A stretch of DNA of 64,000 nucleotides from Eremophila alpestris peregrina. Taxonomy: Eukaryota > Chordata > Aves > Passeriformes > Alaudidae. The notes beneath the pieces were generated by a model that saw only the letters and a list, made by a program, of their open reading frames with translations, was not told the origin of the DNA and searched no databases. This document shows, piece after piece, positions 10,561 to 24,207 of this stretch; within the stretch, counting starts at the first letter, position 1; every line of letters begins with the position of its first letter. The stretch covers positions 13,725,667 to 13,789,666 of the forward strand of contig WMCF01000015.1 in the NCBI GenBank assembly GCA_009792885.1, in the 5' to 3' direction. Position numbers and translations under genes: made by a program.

Positions 10561-13204
10561 CCTTCCCTAATCCTCTAGTAAGGTACTATGTTACTGGAAA
10601 AGGAGAACCAGATTTGTTACCCCACTATTAATGGAAATTCCCGAGTAATCATTCTGCAGCACAGTGTTAGGTATATGGTTCCCCAGTGGCAAAGGATTTG
10701 TAACTCTTTTAAACAAGTATCACTGTGAAAACTTAGAGGAAAAGGTAAAAATTAAACCTGAAGAAATAAGGTAAATGCTTTACTAGAAACTTTCACTGTT
10801 TTTTTGTAATTTACCTGGAATCCTTGTTCTTCATTGCAAGTGTGAATTCACATGCTGAGATTGCAACAAAGGATTAAGATAAAACTCCTGGTTATGAGCT
10901 GGGGAAGAAAAACATCATTGCAAGGTCATATAGAGAAGAACATCACTGCATCCAGGTAGTCTGCTGCATATGATGTTTTTGAGAGGCTGGCAAGTACAGA
11001 GCTTGAGGCAGGATGAGAAACTGTCACAGAGGGAAAGAAAGAAGAAAGGAAAATGTGATCTGACTCCTGTTACATCCCAGGGAGGCTGTCTCCAAATTCC
11101 ACACCGGCACTAGGTCAACCACAAAGACAGTGACCCAGAATAATACACCTCAGGTCTAACATTAACCCTGGTGCCTCGTGGGTCGTGGTTCAGAGCGTTT
11201 CACCCGTGTGATTGCTAACATCTGTCAGGGAACTAATTTCTTCCTCCCATTAAGTTCCCTGGGCGTGAGATTGAGGCCACCATGGAGACTTGAGCAATAA
11301 AGTTAACCAAAAGCTGCACTTTGATTTCAAGAGCTTTCAGTTGCATAGTCAGTCCCTATATGGCCCCAGTCCCAGAGGGCATGCACACAAAAAAAATCCC
11401 TTGTACATGAAGACTGTGAATCTCTAAATGCTTTGACATGCATTTAGGGGGAGAATATCTCAGTGCTGCTGCTCTGAATCCTCTGCAGGAAGACATGATG
11501 CCCAGATCCTTGAGGAACCTGCTGCCATTCCCAAAAAACTCAATAGTTTGCTGCTGACCGTGCTCCTTGCCTCAGTTTCCCTTTCGTTAGGATTTAATCA
11601 CAGGATTGTTTCCCATTTCCCTGTGGCAGGACAGGCAATCAGGTGGACAAATTTTCACTATAGGTAGCAAGAGCTTTCAAAGTAAATGGGTTGACATCAC
11701 ATGTTTTATTATGAAAGGAAAACAAAAATATTTTTTGTGTGTTTTCTGATGCTTTTTTACTTACCTCTGGTAAAAAAGCAAAACAAGCTGTGATGAGGGA
11801 GTTGCATAAACCTATAATTTGGCAGCCAATTAGTCTTTGATTTAGACAGTCGCTTTTTGAATATACTTTTTTTTTAATGTGATTCCTTGCAGCTGAGAAA
11901 TTTACATTTTAAAAAGTGCTTAATGCCAAAGCAGTAGTGGAATCCCACATTTGTCAAAGAAGTAAACTGAGACAAAATCCAGCCCTTGTTAACATCCTAG
12001 GCTGGGACTGCTCTAACAGCAAATGAAAGAGAGGAGGGGGAGAATTTTTCCTCTGCTGGTACAGGGCTTGTGGGGACAAGCAGGGGAGCCAGATTCCTTG
12101 TTGCCTCTTCACCCCAGCTAGGTGACAGGACAGAACATAAACAGATGTGCACAGCAGACAGAAATACCTCCCACATAGCTTCAAGCTACTGTGCAAATTG
12201 TCACCAAAGGTGGAGATTGGACAGTTTAAAGCAGAACAGAAAAGAGGACATTGTGACTGTAACCATCTCCTGCTGACTGTCCAGAGAGGCTGCAGACACA
12301 GGTGTGACACTTGAGCTGCAGGTGTGACACTTGAGAAAGAAAACAAGGTAGCCTCTAAATTTAGACTCTACCAGTGCAAGCATCTCGTTTGCAGTCTGGT
12401 TACAGTCAGCTCACGAGGCTGTGTATAGATCTAGTGGCAAGAACAAACTGCAGCTTCTGTCATAAATGCAGATGCTAGGGTTTGCTTCATTTTAAACTCA
12501 GTCATGTCAGAACCACACTGACTTTGTACTGAATACAAAAGGAGAGAAAAAATACTTCCATTCACTCTAATGAGACCCACTGCTGGAAGAAACATAAGCC
12601 TTGCTGAAACAGGAGAAACACCATGAGCATTGAACCCTACTAGAAATAACAGTTTCTGAGTATGCAAAGCAAGCCAAACAAAGCTATGGCAATTTCCATA
12701 TGGGTGTACATTTTGATGAAGAATGTAGTTTGGAGTCAGCTGAGTTATAGTGGATGTGGATCAAGAGTTAATATCCCTTAAATATCTCTCAAGATGCATT
12801 TCTCTCTTCTTTCTCAGTTTCCTAACTGGAGGCCGGACACTAGAACACCCACAAAACTTAGTCTTGATCAAGGCTAAAGTCTTGGCTCCTCACAACTGGG
12901 GCACACAGCACAGAGAGAACACCTGACCTTGTTTCTTATGCTTGAAAATGTTACAGAGAAAACCAGAAGTCTAACAGACATAGAGATAATTCCCTTAATA
13001 ATTAGTCCGTCAGCTGCTGCTCTTGCGCTGCTCATCTGGGACACCAAGGGGGAGACCTGTGGTCCTTACACATCCTGGATGTAGCCAGTGGGAATCTAGC
13101 TCCTGTTGTTGTGTGAGAACTAGATATCTTGCAGGCTAGGGAAGAGGCAGCATCAGAGGGACCAGGCAGGATACCCCAGCATCTGTGAGGACATCATAAA
13201 GAAG
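10561..13204. other. Non-coding unique DNA
   Basis: Contains the 20-bp duplication at 12301. A small CpG cluster occurs at about 11175-11210 (cctcgtgggtcgtggttcagagcgttt). The 130-codon antisense frame 11954-12346 has no recognised features. Confidence 0.55.
12301..12335. repeat. 20-bp tandem duplication (1.75 copies)
   Basis: 'ggtgtgacacttgagctgca' at 12301-12320 is followed directly by 'ggtgtgacacttgag' at 12321-12335 with no mismatch. It is a recent-looking small duplication. Confidence 0.95.
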
Positions 13205-13440
13205 GAGGAGACAGGCTGTTTACAACAGTTCATGGTAGGAGAGAAAGAATTTCCGAGCAGGTATCAGGAAAGCATTTCTCATTCTCAGGCAAATCAACCA
13301 ATGGAAGAGGTTGCCCAGAGAAGACCCACCTAGATAAAGCCCTGTGCAACCTAATCTGACCCCACAGCTGGCCTTGAGTTTTTAGTAATATGTTTGACTA
13401 GAGAACTTCTGAGGTCCATCCCAATCTGAAAGACTTTATT
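13205..13440 (+). mobile_element. Old CR1 LINE 3'-end fragment
   Basis: This is a strongly diverged CR1 3' end in forward orientation. The recognisable landmarks come in order: 'ggaagaggttgcccagagaag', then 'gataaagccctgtgcaacctaatctgac', then 'tttgactagagaacttctgaggtcc' and a decayed terminus 'caatctgaaagactttatt'. In younger copies that terminus reads like 'ccttccaacctgaattattctatg'. The left end is fuzzy because similarity fades around 13205. No coding capacity remains. The high divergence makes it one of the older insertions here. Confidence 0.85.
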
Positions 13441-16384
13441 ACCTACCCAAGAAATTCCAGAAGGAATTGTGATGGTGAAGCTCTTGTGGTGATTTAGGAA
13501 GCAGAGGGCAGCACCTCAGAAGTGCCTATAGCCCTGGAGTAGAGCTATCAGCTAGGGGATTCTTTTTGTTTTCAAATTCCTTTGCAAAGACAATATGGGA
13601 TTCACCTCTGCTAGCAGTGAGACCTCAAAGTTAAAATTTCTGTCTCAGCCAGCTCTGATCCCTCTTCATAATCAAGGGGAATAAAGGTAAATTCATCTTG
13701 TCATAACAGAGGGTCCAAAATGAGGAACTGGATGGGCACCATTACTTTGGAGGTTACAATGTCTCTTGACTAGAGAGATGATGCTCAGGTGAATAGCTTG
13801 AGCATGTATCTTTTGCACAATATGACCTGAAATAAGCCCTACCCTAAAACTGAGGGAGATGCTGTCTGATCTCACACTTGCTTTTGATCAGGGTACTGAG
13901 TTGGCTTTGACAGGAACTGCAGGAGCTCAGAGACACTCTGAGACAGGGACAGCACTTGCTAGAAGTCTGAAAAGCAGAACATGTGAGGGCATAACTCCTG
14001 CTATGATCCCCTCCAGCAACTCTGTGCAGAGTGACGCTCTGGTTAAGCCCCTAGAATTAGGCATGGGAATGTCTACACAACAAGTACAGGGAGAGCAGGA
14101 AAATGCAATTTCAGTGAATTGGCTGGGATGGGATTTGCCAGATTAGCTCAGCACGTATAACTAATTGTGTTTATCCTGCCCAAGCAGCAGGCATCAGTGT
14201 ACTGTGCCTGGACTTGTTATGCACTGTATGTTTCTCATCCAGGTTTCCCTAATCCTTTCTACACACACATCCCTTAGGGAATCTGTCTGCTCTAGGTGTA
14301 ATACTCTGGTTTAATCTCTGCTATCCTTCTGCCAGACCATGCAACTCAGGCCCCACTGGAGTCTCCTGTGTCTTCATAAGCTTCCAGGTGTGTAGGAGAG
14401 AAAGAATTACGTCTGCTCAGTTCTGGTTAGGCATATAGATCAATTTCTTCTGAGTTCTTGTGCTGACTATTTAGGACTGATCCAAAAGAGCTGTTAGGTG
14501 TCAGCAAGAACCAGCATGTGGGCTGTGGATGCAAAGACAAAACCTTTCCTTAGTTTCTCCTGGTTCTCCTAGTTACAAAAGTACCCACATATTTTTTTAC
14601 ATCAAACTTTCCTTCAGTGCCTAAAGATCTGGGTGTGCACAGATAAACCTTCAATTCTGACAGCACTGATGAGCTCCATCTCACACCCAAGCCCAATTAA
14701 CATTCAGAAACCCACTCTAACTCTCTCTAAGTTTCATGTTTTTCACCTAACACACCTACACAATTAGGGTCTTTATCAAACACTGTGGTTTGATAAGGCA
14801 CCCAGAAGAGGAGGTTCCTGTTCCTGCCTTTGCGCAGTAGTTACAGCAGGTCTAGATCACAGAAGGGACCTTCATTCAATCCCCACCTTTACCTAAAGGG
14901 GTTCAAGCCCACAACCACATCCCAAAGGAGGGTCTGAGAAACACAGGCTCTTAAACTCAGGTAGTTGGCTGCTTCTAGTCCTCAGCCTCTTACTGAAGGT
15001 TTTCCATTACCCAGGAAATGGTTAACTTCATAGATGCTGGAAGCAGAAGGAAAGAGTTTCATGCACCCACTTAGCAGAGCACCAGAACCCACATCCCTCA
15101 GGGAATGCACTCATGTTCCTGCTCTGCCACCAGTGATGCTTTTTAATGTGCACCATCCACAGAACAAGTGAAAAGAGAGCTTCCACACTCCAGCACCCCG
15201 CAGTCAGGTGTTCACAGTACCCCCAAGGAGCAGTGAGACATGGATTGCAGCCTCCCCAAGGAAATGTGGGAACTGAGCGTGGGCTGTTGTTTCTTGGGTG
15301 ACTGCACTGGGCTGTTACATAAGGAGGTGACACAGTTTCAGCAGCATATCTGTATCTGGAAAAAAAAAAAAAACTTAAAAGAAGTGTGAGACCTCTTTGG
15401 AACAACTTTGGAAGATAAAGATAAAAATACTCTGAGAGTAAAATAACAACTAGTGGAGTCCAAGAGGATGAAGGCACCTGCTGCCATGGTAGCATATCAG
15501 AGGGGACAAGACCAATTCCTGTCCTTAGACCAGCTCTGGTTTGCAGTGCACTGCTTGCAGAGGTAATAGCTCAGGTCTTGGGAGCAACTTCACCACCCAT
15601 CCCTTTGTAAGTTAATTTACATAGACAAAGCAGCACAAGAACTGTGGCCATTCTCCTATTGCTCCAGAGCTAACCCAGCTGTCCCCAGCTGGAAATTTAC
15701 CCACACCAGGTAGACAGGCTGCTTCCTGGCAAATAAATTCTGGGTGTGATTGTTAGGATCCTCAAGACAGCAAGGCTGAAAAATGTTGCTCCATGAAAAA
15801 CACTTTTCATTGATTTTAGGGAAGCCAAGCCTGCTTTCCTGATTTCTTGCTCTAGAGAGAGCACAAGCATCCAAAAATGAAATCAATGTTATTAGGTGAT
15901 AATTTTCTTTGTACCCCTTTTACTCACCTCTGTAAATATATTTTAAAGGGTTCAGAGAGACAAAAAAAAAAAGACAGGTTTATGATCTTGGGCTGAAAGT
16001 ATCAGAATTGAAAAGTATCCTTGTCACATATTTTTAAATCAAAACACATTTCTCTATTTTTGCCTTTCAAGTATATTTATATGTTAGATTTTTTTTTATT
16101 GCCACTACCTGGAAATAGTTTTTAGAAGTGTGCTCTTACTCATTTATGTTTTGATTCCCTTTTTATTAATGGTTTTAACAGACTCTTACTTTCCTGCTTT
16201 TCTGCTTGTAATTTAAAAAGATGAAACAAATGCTTTAAACAAAAGTCCTTTTCTCAGCCAGCAATTTTTATTTTTGTAAAATATTTTACATATAGAAGGC
16301 TCAAGAAAAAATAAATTAAAATGCTTTTGCAAGCAACACAGACCATTAAAGTCTGGGGGTTTTTTCCGTAAATAGCTCAAATCT
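13441..16384. other. Non-coding unique DNA
   Basis: The 155-codon antisense frame 15028-15495 passes through a poly-A tract and has no recognised domain. Nothing else was seen. Confidence 0.55.
15360..15374. repeat. Poly-A tract, 15 bases
   Basis: An uninterrupted A run inside the antisense open frame 15028-15495, where it produces Phe residues. No target-site duplication or retrocopy was recognised next to it. Confidence 0.9.
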
Positions 16385-16491
16385 GCCATCTACTGATATA
16401 AAGTAGAATTTACTGGAACCAGCCACTTGGAGTTTTCTCTGGAAAAAGCTTGCGTCGCTTCCAGACGTGCAAAAACAGTGCCATCTAGTGG
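16385..16491 (-). promoter_or_regulatory. CTCF-like motif pair
   Basis: 'gccatctagtgg' at 16480-16491 is a full match to the reverse of the CTCF core CCASYAGRKGGC (it reads CCACTAGATGGC on the - strand). A second copy with one mismatch, 'gccatctactga', lies 95 bp upstream at 16385-16396 in the same orientation. Between them is a small CpG-containing patch (tgcgtcgcttccagacgtgc), unusual in this AT-rich area. CTCF binds such sites to organise loops and insulators. Occupancy cannot be seen from sequence. Confidence 0.5.
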
Positions 16492-19400
16492 CTAGTCTCA
16501 AGACTACACAGGCAAAAAATACATCTATATATTTATCAAAATATCTATTGCTGCTGGCTGCACAACAAGCTACTTAGCCATTTTGGAGTGGATTCAATAG
16601 GCTTAGTGTCCTGCGACTCCATACAAATCTTTGCAGCCATCCTCTGAGGTGACATATAAACCTCTACATTTATTTGTAGTTTATTTTAACTGCAGCAAAA
16701 TAAAAGATGTTGCGCAAATTGCTTTTCAGGTTAAATGCACCCTTTATTCTTGCTTATTTCCTACTTTGGGTTTGTTGTTACTTTTATATTCTCCTTACTG
16801 GATCATCTAAACTTTCAGGGATTTTGAAAGGATAAAAAATATTGGGTTTTAAGATTGCTTTAAAAGGAGAGAGCTCTAGCTCTTTTTTTACAAAAAACAA
16901 ATGTAATTTGTGAAGTCAAGTGACCTGTACTTTGTAGTATGCCACAATTATAAACAAAAGACATAAAAAACATCTATGGTTTTGTCAATTTTCGTATTTC
17001 CTCCACCATTTGCTGAGTAGTGCTTTGAAATCACAAATGCATCCTGTCGAGCTGGGTAAACATGAGAGTAATTTTTATTTGTACACTTACCACGTACCAG
17101 GCTTTCAGATACACTGTTAAAAGCAGGAAAAAGGGGCATTGCCATAGACAAGGACTGCCCCTGGGACTCAGTGCCTAAGTACCTGAAGAATCAAGCAGTC
17201 AATCCCTGGGATTTTCAGATACTTACCTTCAAAATTGCTTTCAACATTGAGGCCATCTTGCTTAAGGGTGAGCAAATTCAGATTCAAGTCTGATGATACA
17301 GATCTTTTAAATGTACTTTGGTAATGATTCCTCCTGGAATCCAACGTGCATGCAGCCTTCTATGCATGTGTTGACTTAGAGGCAGACGAAGATTTCACAT
17401 TGCTCCCTAGCGTGCCTCTGATGAGAAAAAGAGGCTCACTGCTCACAGAAGAGTGGTGTGAGCTCCATTCTACATTCAAGAATTGAAACGACCCTCCTTC
17501 TCTGTGTTAATTTTCCTTAATTTCAGGCTTGCAAAGTTTACCAGATGCTCACATCTCTTCCAACTGCCTGAGGGTTCTTCTAATGGTTAGGAAAATAAAT
17601 AGGTGAATTTGACGAATTTTTTCTAAAATTTAGATACCTTCTCCTTCCTGTAGAAGTGAATTGAGCTACAATGGCACTTTCTACCTCCCCTCAACTGCAA
17701 AAGAGTGTAGAAGTAGTACTCAGAGATAAACGGCTCCAGACAATCACAACTGTTAAATTGTTTCTGGATAGAATTAGGCACAGACCTAATTCTTGTCAAG
17801 AATAATGATATTAGTTTTGTTCTTAACAAGTTCTCATTGTTAGCCTGGGCTAGTTCCACTATTTTCCAAAACCTTTCATTGTTGTACATGAGGGACACTC
17901 CAGTTAGACGGCAGACAGAAAAGCTGGAGTCTTTATTTTGATAATCAGTTTATCTGGATACATAAAATTTAAAACATGATAGGTCCCTTGGTGGGAATCA
18001 CCCAACACGTTGAATGTCCCTCAGAGTTCATTGGGAAAGTCAAAGAGGCAAATAAGAAAAACAAAAAGGCTTTTTTTTCTTAATATTAAAAATAACCCTC
18101 ATGCAATATAAAGCAAAAATGCATCTTTAATTCCAGCATCAAAAAGGCTTTGCGAGCTCTCAGAAACTGATAAAACTGTGTCATTTAAACATGTGTGATG
18201 CCTCAGTAACACAGATGGGGCTATGTGGAGCAAGATATTATGTGGCCATGGTCCTTCACTCTCAGAGAAACCCCATCAGCATTTGCAGAATCCAAGAAAA
18301 CAATTCTGCACTGAGCACACCAGGCAGGCAGACTAATACAGCTGCAGTATGGGGGGTGAGGGCTCTTTTCATCCATCTCACGACTCTCATCCTTAGGAAT
18401 ACTTTCACTCTCAGCAACAGACGCTCACGAGGAATTTGTCACGCAGTTGTAGGCACTGGTGACAACAGTGCCAATGCCATTTAAAATGTGGTCTCACAAA
18501 GGCACAGACTGCTCAGAATGAACTGGTGGAACACGCTGGTCAAGAAATAGTTGAGGTGAACTGCATCAGCAGTCAATAGTTCAAGGAGGAGGGTGTTTTT
18601 ACATGTAACAGTAATACCAAAAGTGGGAAGGAAAGAAACCATTCATGGTCTGCACACTCAGAGGGCTAAGCCAGGGCTAAGCACCTGATATTGGCTGCAG
18701 TAATAAATCACACAATGTTCTATCAGAAGATTGTTGAACAGAACATACACCACCAAGTTAGACACTGGAGTGAATTATGGCTGTGTGCTAAGCCCTGGCA
18801 TACACAGAAAATCTGACCAGAGCTCCAGCCCTTCCAAAATCCTTGTCTGCTGCTGTGAACAATGCAACAAAACACCTATCTGATAGACCCTTTCAGGTTG
18901 CCAAAACAATGCAGCTAGCTTCCAGCCTCTCTTCAGTGACCCTCAAGGACTGGAAATTTGGTTTTACCCAATGTGCCAACAGCAAAACAGCCTCTGCCCT
19001 GGGGGATCTTAAACCCTACATCCTTAGAGGGCATTCCAAGCACTGTAGTCTGCCCAATAGTGAGCACAAGGGACTTGCCTGCCTCTGTTGAAATTGCACC
19101 ACTGGATGGGTAAGAATGCGAGTCTTTGGACCAGAAGAAGAACAAGCATTGAAGACTGAGAGCCTCATCTGAGAGAAGGCATAATCTGAGTAAACATTGT
19201 TTTTCATCCCTTACTTCCTTTCTTACCAGCCACCACCATCATCCTGTCTGATGCTCAGTCTCAGAGCCAGTTTTGTTTCATTTTCAAGTAACAGCCACCA
19301 CATCTTCACATGTGCCTCCCCCATGACTGTGAAATGATTGCCATAAACTTTAGGAAGACCTCTCTGCAGTTCATTTACAAGATTCCCTCAGTCTTAATGT

Positions 19401-22400
19401 ATTGTCCCTTTGTACTTCCCACCTGTCTTTAACCACTTCTTCTTTTTACACAGAATAGTATTTGGGAAAGGGCTGCCTTTCTGCTCTGTGCTTGTATTGC
19501 AGGCAGTATGTGTGAATTCATGTCCCTGAGCAGAGCTCTCAGGAGTATTTGATGAATCTATAGATATAAAATTGTCATTCTGGACATTAGGGAAACATCG
19601 AGTTCATCCATATCTGTTGGAGACTCTGAGATGAAAAGAAAGTTGGCACAGAACCAAAGGTGCAGATAGTATTCTTTCAAAAACTGATGTTATTACCTCT
19701 CGTGTCTTCAAAGTACTTTTGCATGAGAGAGAGAGGATAAGCAACAGACTCCACACAATTTTGCCTGGGGACAGCTTACAAAATAAAAAGGTGAAGCATT
19801 ACAAAGTTGAGCAAGTCAGAGTAAAGACAAATCATTCCTGTGGTGAGTAGCTCCTTGCAGAATCAAAATTCATTTGGAAGCATCTTAGCATTGAGTTTTC
19901 AGGGCCCTGTATTGACAAATGAGACTACCACCAGCAGACCCAGGGCAGGAGTTTTATAAATGTTCACTGTTCCTCCTGTTTATTGAAGCTTTGCTCATGC
20001 ATCTAAATGACAGAACTAGAACTTTCTTGCCATTTTAGGACATTGCTGCCTGTATTTCAAAAAGTACTTCTAAGGTAACCTTGATCAATCAGTTTGCCTC
20101 AACTCTGTGGTTTTATCTAATGATAAGTATCCCAGAAAAAATGTAATGGTACTGAATCAGTGACAAAACTACCACTGCCTTGCAGTGCCTTTGGATTTTT
20201 TCACACACATCTGCTAAAACCACAAGGAAAAGCAGTATTGGCAAAAAAAAAGGGACAATGAATTATCTTTTGTTTTCCAGTGTCAACACGATGCACTGTT
20301 GCTGCTTTGCCTGTGTTAATGGTATTAAAACCCTGCTTTTTTCAGCTTTCTTATTTGAAAAACACGTTAGTGCATAACAGAATACTTGGATGATGCATGT
20401 AGAAAATGTGTTAAAAGTATATGTTAAAAGTAAAATGCAATTGGGTATTTTGAAAGAAATTTGGCATGTCAAATGTTTTTAACTGATTATTTTTTCTCCT
20501 GGTGTAATGAGTTAGGTGTTGCACCATTAATCAGTTTCCATGATTCACTAAGCTTATATAATATCCACTTGCCTAGCAGTGCTTATTTGAATACCAGTTC
20601 CACCCCTGCAACAAAACCTGCAAACTTCAAAAATATCTGTGCCCACATTCATTTTTCACCAAACTCACCTGATGTAAGTAAGACTGTATGAAGACTATGG
20701 CAGCCTAATAAAAATATTTGTGAGAACTAGTGATCACAAAATAATAGTTAAAGGCATGTTGAATTTTAATTTTGCTGACTTTTACAGTAGGCAAAGATAT
20801 ACAGTGGAGCCTACTTCAAAACTTTCAATTTCAGACATATTTTGCACCAAAAGAGGACTATGAAATTTATTTCTTCTTCTTTTCCTGAAAAAAAAAATTT
20901 TAAAAATCCAAAAAACAAAACAAAACAACAACAACCACAAAAAAAAACAAACTAGCCTCTAAGAGACTTTTTCAAACCTTCCTTGAGTAAAATCATGACT
21001 TTCACATTTCTAGTTAAATCATAGCATAGTCAGAGTGTGATTCCTTTAAATTTGGATTATAATATTCAGTTCATAAAAAAATATATGGAATCCCTGTCAT
21101 ATTTTTAAATCTCAGTGCAAATAAATAGTGAAGATACTGAAGAATCTCTGTTATACCAGAAGTTAAGGTGATGGACTCGAACATGCCAAGGAGGAAGATA
21201 ATAGATGTAGGTAATCAAGGTTCACTTCCTTAATTAGTTTTCAGTCACTCTTTTTTGTGCCACCCCTGAAAGTTGTTCTCTTATCAAGGAAACATGGAAA
21301 AAGAATAAACTTATCCAATTTAGTATGAGGGTCAAGTTGTACTCCCACTTGTTGGTGTAGAAAAAGGATGCCAGAAGTACATGTGTTTGTTCATATTTAA
21401 GACCATGTTCAGAAGTGTTTTAAAGCAGCCACAAGATCAGGGCTAAACCTCAAGTGTGATATTAGCAGAATCTGCCAAGGTTATGGCATGTAGTATGTGC
21501 TGAGACATTCAGAGCTGTCAAGACTTGAGCACTTCCACAAAAACTCACCAGCAAAAAATTACACAATACCAGATTTAGGCAGAAGAAAAGATCTAAACTA
21601 CAGATCTGAGTACATGCATCCTCTCTGTGAATCTGTCCCTCTGCTTTCAACATTGCAAGTACAGTAACTTTCTTCCCTCTCTGCCTATTAAGATCCCTAA
21701 TTATATTAAAGCATATCATCACTTATTCATGAAATCATCTCTTTAGCACATCCAGTGTGACTGATCCCCAAGGTTAGAGTTGCAATGAGAGAGAGGAACA
21801 TGTGTGTTTTCAGAGAAGCTCTCTTCAAATGAGTCTTCTAACTTTTTCAGTGAGCAAGGTCAGTTCTGTTGGTTTTGTTCAGCTGGAACACTTTAACAGT
21901 AGAAAATTAGATTGTGTAAAGTATATGCTTTGCCACCTGATCTCCAACCTGAGTATGCTACCTAGCTCCAGTGATTTTCTTTAATGAGGTGGAAATGTAT
22001 AAAACAGTTTTAAATATGCAGGCTAACATTTTCCTCCATCTACAATTATGCAAATCATTATATAGTTGTCTCTGCATGACATAAGTAATAACATCTTATG
22101 AAGACCCTGTTAAAATTCACTGAAATCATCTACACAGATGGATATGATTTTAGAGCAAATACAACACAGACTCATTAATTAGTTACAAACCACCACCATC
22201 TCTTAGCAAGCTAGGTGGCACGAACTAAGGCGTGTACTGTGTAAAGATATAATTTTGTGTTTGCAGTAGATGACTGAAATATTCCTTAACAGTCAATAAG
22301 ATCAAAAGTAACAAGAAAAGTCACAAGCTGTTATTATTTTTCAAGACCATCTATTCTTCACACACACTCTTGATTTTAGGACAAGCAGTACCAGAACCAT

Positions 22401-24074
22401 CCTTTAGCATTTTATGGGATGTTTTCTTTTCAATTCCACTTCATTTAACTTTAATGGTGACATTTTAGAAGGAATTTAATTGATATAAATATTTTTTATA
22501 AACACTGGCATTAAGAATAAATAACATTCAGAATTTTAAAATAGGGCTCATGAGCTCCATTTAGAGCACAAATGAAGTGTGAATCGGTATCTCACACCTC
22601 CTCTTCTACCTCTTGCTTCATTTTTCTCTATGCGTCAACTCATAGTCCTTCATAGTCTTTAGAAAAATCCTAAAGCAAAGTCCCCTAATGTCAGTGTGAA
22701 GGAAGAAGATACCTGCAATAGCTCTTTCCTAGCAATGGAAGAAAGAGCACCCTACCAGAAGCAGGGACTCTTGCTGAAGGCAGAAAAACTAGCCACAGGA
22801 GAACCCCTTTTCACCATGCCCTCAGAAATTGTATTTTCCACTTTACCTTATTTGGCCATGTTAGTCACCTTTTCCCATTAGGGGAGGACATACTCACAAG
22901 GGTTTCTGGAGGGAAGAGCAGCTGACCTATGACTGAGACTTTCCTGTGGTTCCATGTCTTATCTGTGTGCTCTGTCACTTAGGGAAGCCATAAAGAGGAG
23001 CTGTAGCTTCTTCTTCACTTGGGCCTTCAACTCATTTCTGTTATGAAAAGATAAATTCACAGACTCTCTCACCCTACTCCTTCGCTCCTTGACCCCCTGC
23101 CTCCCTTGCCCTTCATATAGTTCACAAGCTTTCTTCATTAGCATACAAACCTACATGTTTTACAGACCCGATCCTTCTCTTTTTCCTTTTTCCCCTGATC
23201 TGCTTCTGGCCAGGGCAGGGTTAATTTTTGCAGTAGCTTGGAGGAGGCATGGCTAAGACAGGGAGTTATTCCATACCACCTTATTCATTGCTGGAGGCAG
23301 GGAGAAGGGGCTCTCATTTCCTGAAGAAAGAGTTCCTTGGCATTGAGCAAGCCTGGCTGAAGAACAAGTTGGGGTGGGATGGCTCCAGCGGTGGTCTCCT
23401 CAGGTTGGGCTTGGTGAGCATTTTGCATACGAATCACTCTGTCTTTCGTACACTTCTGTTGTTAATATTGTTGCTGCTACAGTTCATTTTTCTCATCTCG
23501 TTGTTTCCAGTAAATTATTCTCATCTCAACCAGTGGCCTTTGCTTTTTGTGCCTCCAGCTGGAAGGGTGAGGGGTAGCACGTAGCTTTGCAGGAGTACTG
23601 AATTGAAGAATACCATTCCTAAACTACGACATTCTCATTTCACATTCTCTTTCTCCTGTACACACCTCCTCTAGCCTATCCCTAGCCAGTCTAGTGAACT
23701 CTAAGGGCCCTTTAATTTCACAGCCACCTTCAACAGAAGTGCTGTTTGAATGAACATGACATGCCTACCCATGCGACAAACATTCGCACAAGCATAAATA
23801 CACATCAAGCATGTAAATGCCCTTAAAATGCATGCAAATAATTTCTACATTGACTAAATTTTATCTGCACAGTTTTCAGGGCCATTCAGCAAGCTCCAGG
23901 CTGTGAGGAAATCTGCACGCTTGGAAGGAGGGACGTGCTCCTTGTACACCCACCAATTCAACAGGAAACGTGAGCAGAGGAAAGGGGTAGGACACTAATG
24001 TCTGGGGACAGGCTGTTTCTGAGGATAAGATGCAAGAAAACACAGGAAAGAGAGTCTGTATATGGGGCACTTAC
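16492..24074. other. Non-coding AT-rich unique DNA
   Basis: One A-rich tract (20888-20951) and two GTAAGT donors on the - strand (17090, 17226). No chain of exons, RNA gene or recognised repeat. Confidence 0.55.
20888..20951. repeat. A-rich / (CAAAA)(CAA) low-complexity tract
   Basis: An A-rich run with caaaa and caa units ending in a run of A. No adjacent repeat body was recognised. Confidence 0.85.
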
Positions 24075-24187
24075 CTTGTTCTTCATACCACATAACAGAG
24101 CCCAAATATTCGATGGATGAGAGTCTTGAACCTGAGTCATCTTAATCCCTAAATTAATATGGCAATTGAATCCACTTCTCTGGTCTA
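24075..24187 (-). CDS. Candidate internal exon on the - strand, low support
   Basis: On the - strand the poly-T complement of the 24192-24207 A run leads into 'gtag' and a 113-nt segment ending in the perfect donor ACAAG|GTAAGT (exon end 24075). The frame is open throughout and includes an ATG (MTQVQDSHPSNIWALLCGMK). The pyrimidine tract is a simple repeat, so the acceptor may be accidental. No homology was recognised. Confidence 0.12.
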
Positions 24188-24191
24188 CTAC

Positions 24192-24207
24192 AAAAAAAAA
24201 AAAAAAA
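24192..24207. repeat. Poly-A tract, 16 bases
   Basis: Sixteen A. On the - strand it supplies the pyrimidine tract of the acceptor-like site at 24188-24191. Confidence 0.9.

Noticed and set aside
11954..12346. 130-codon antisense frame
   Set aside because: No recognised domain, overlaps + and other - frames and crosses the 20-bp duplication.
14840..14950. Possible CR1 or tRNA-like piece ('agaagggacc', 'ggttcaagccc')
   Set aside because: Only two short words match. CR1 order is not kept, and no tRNA A box or cloverleaf stem could be found.
15028..15495. 155-codon antisense frame
   Set aside because: Runs through a 15-base A tract, has no domain or splice support, and its Cys/Trp-rich mix looks random.
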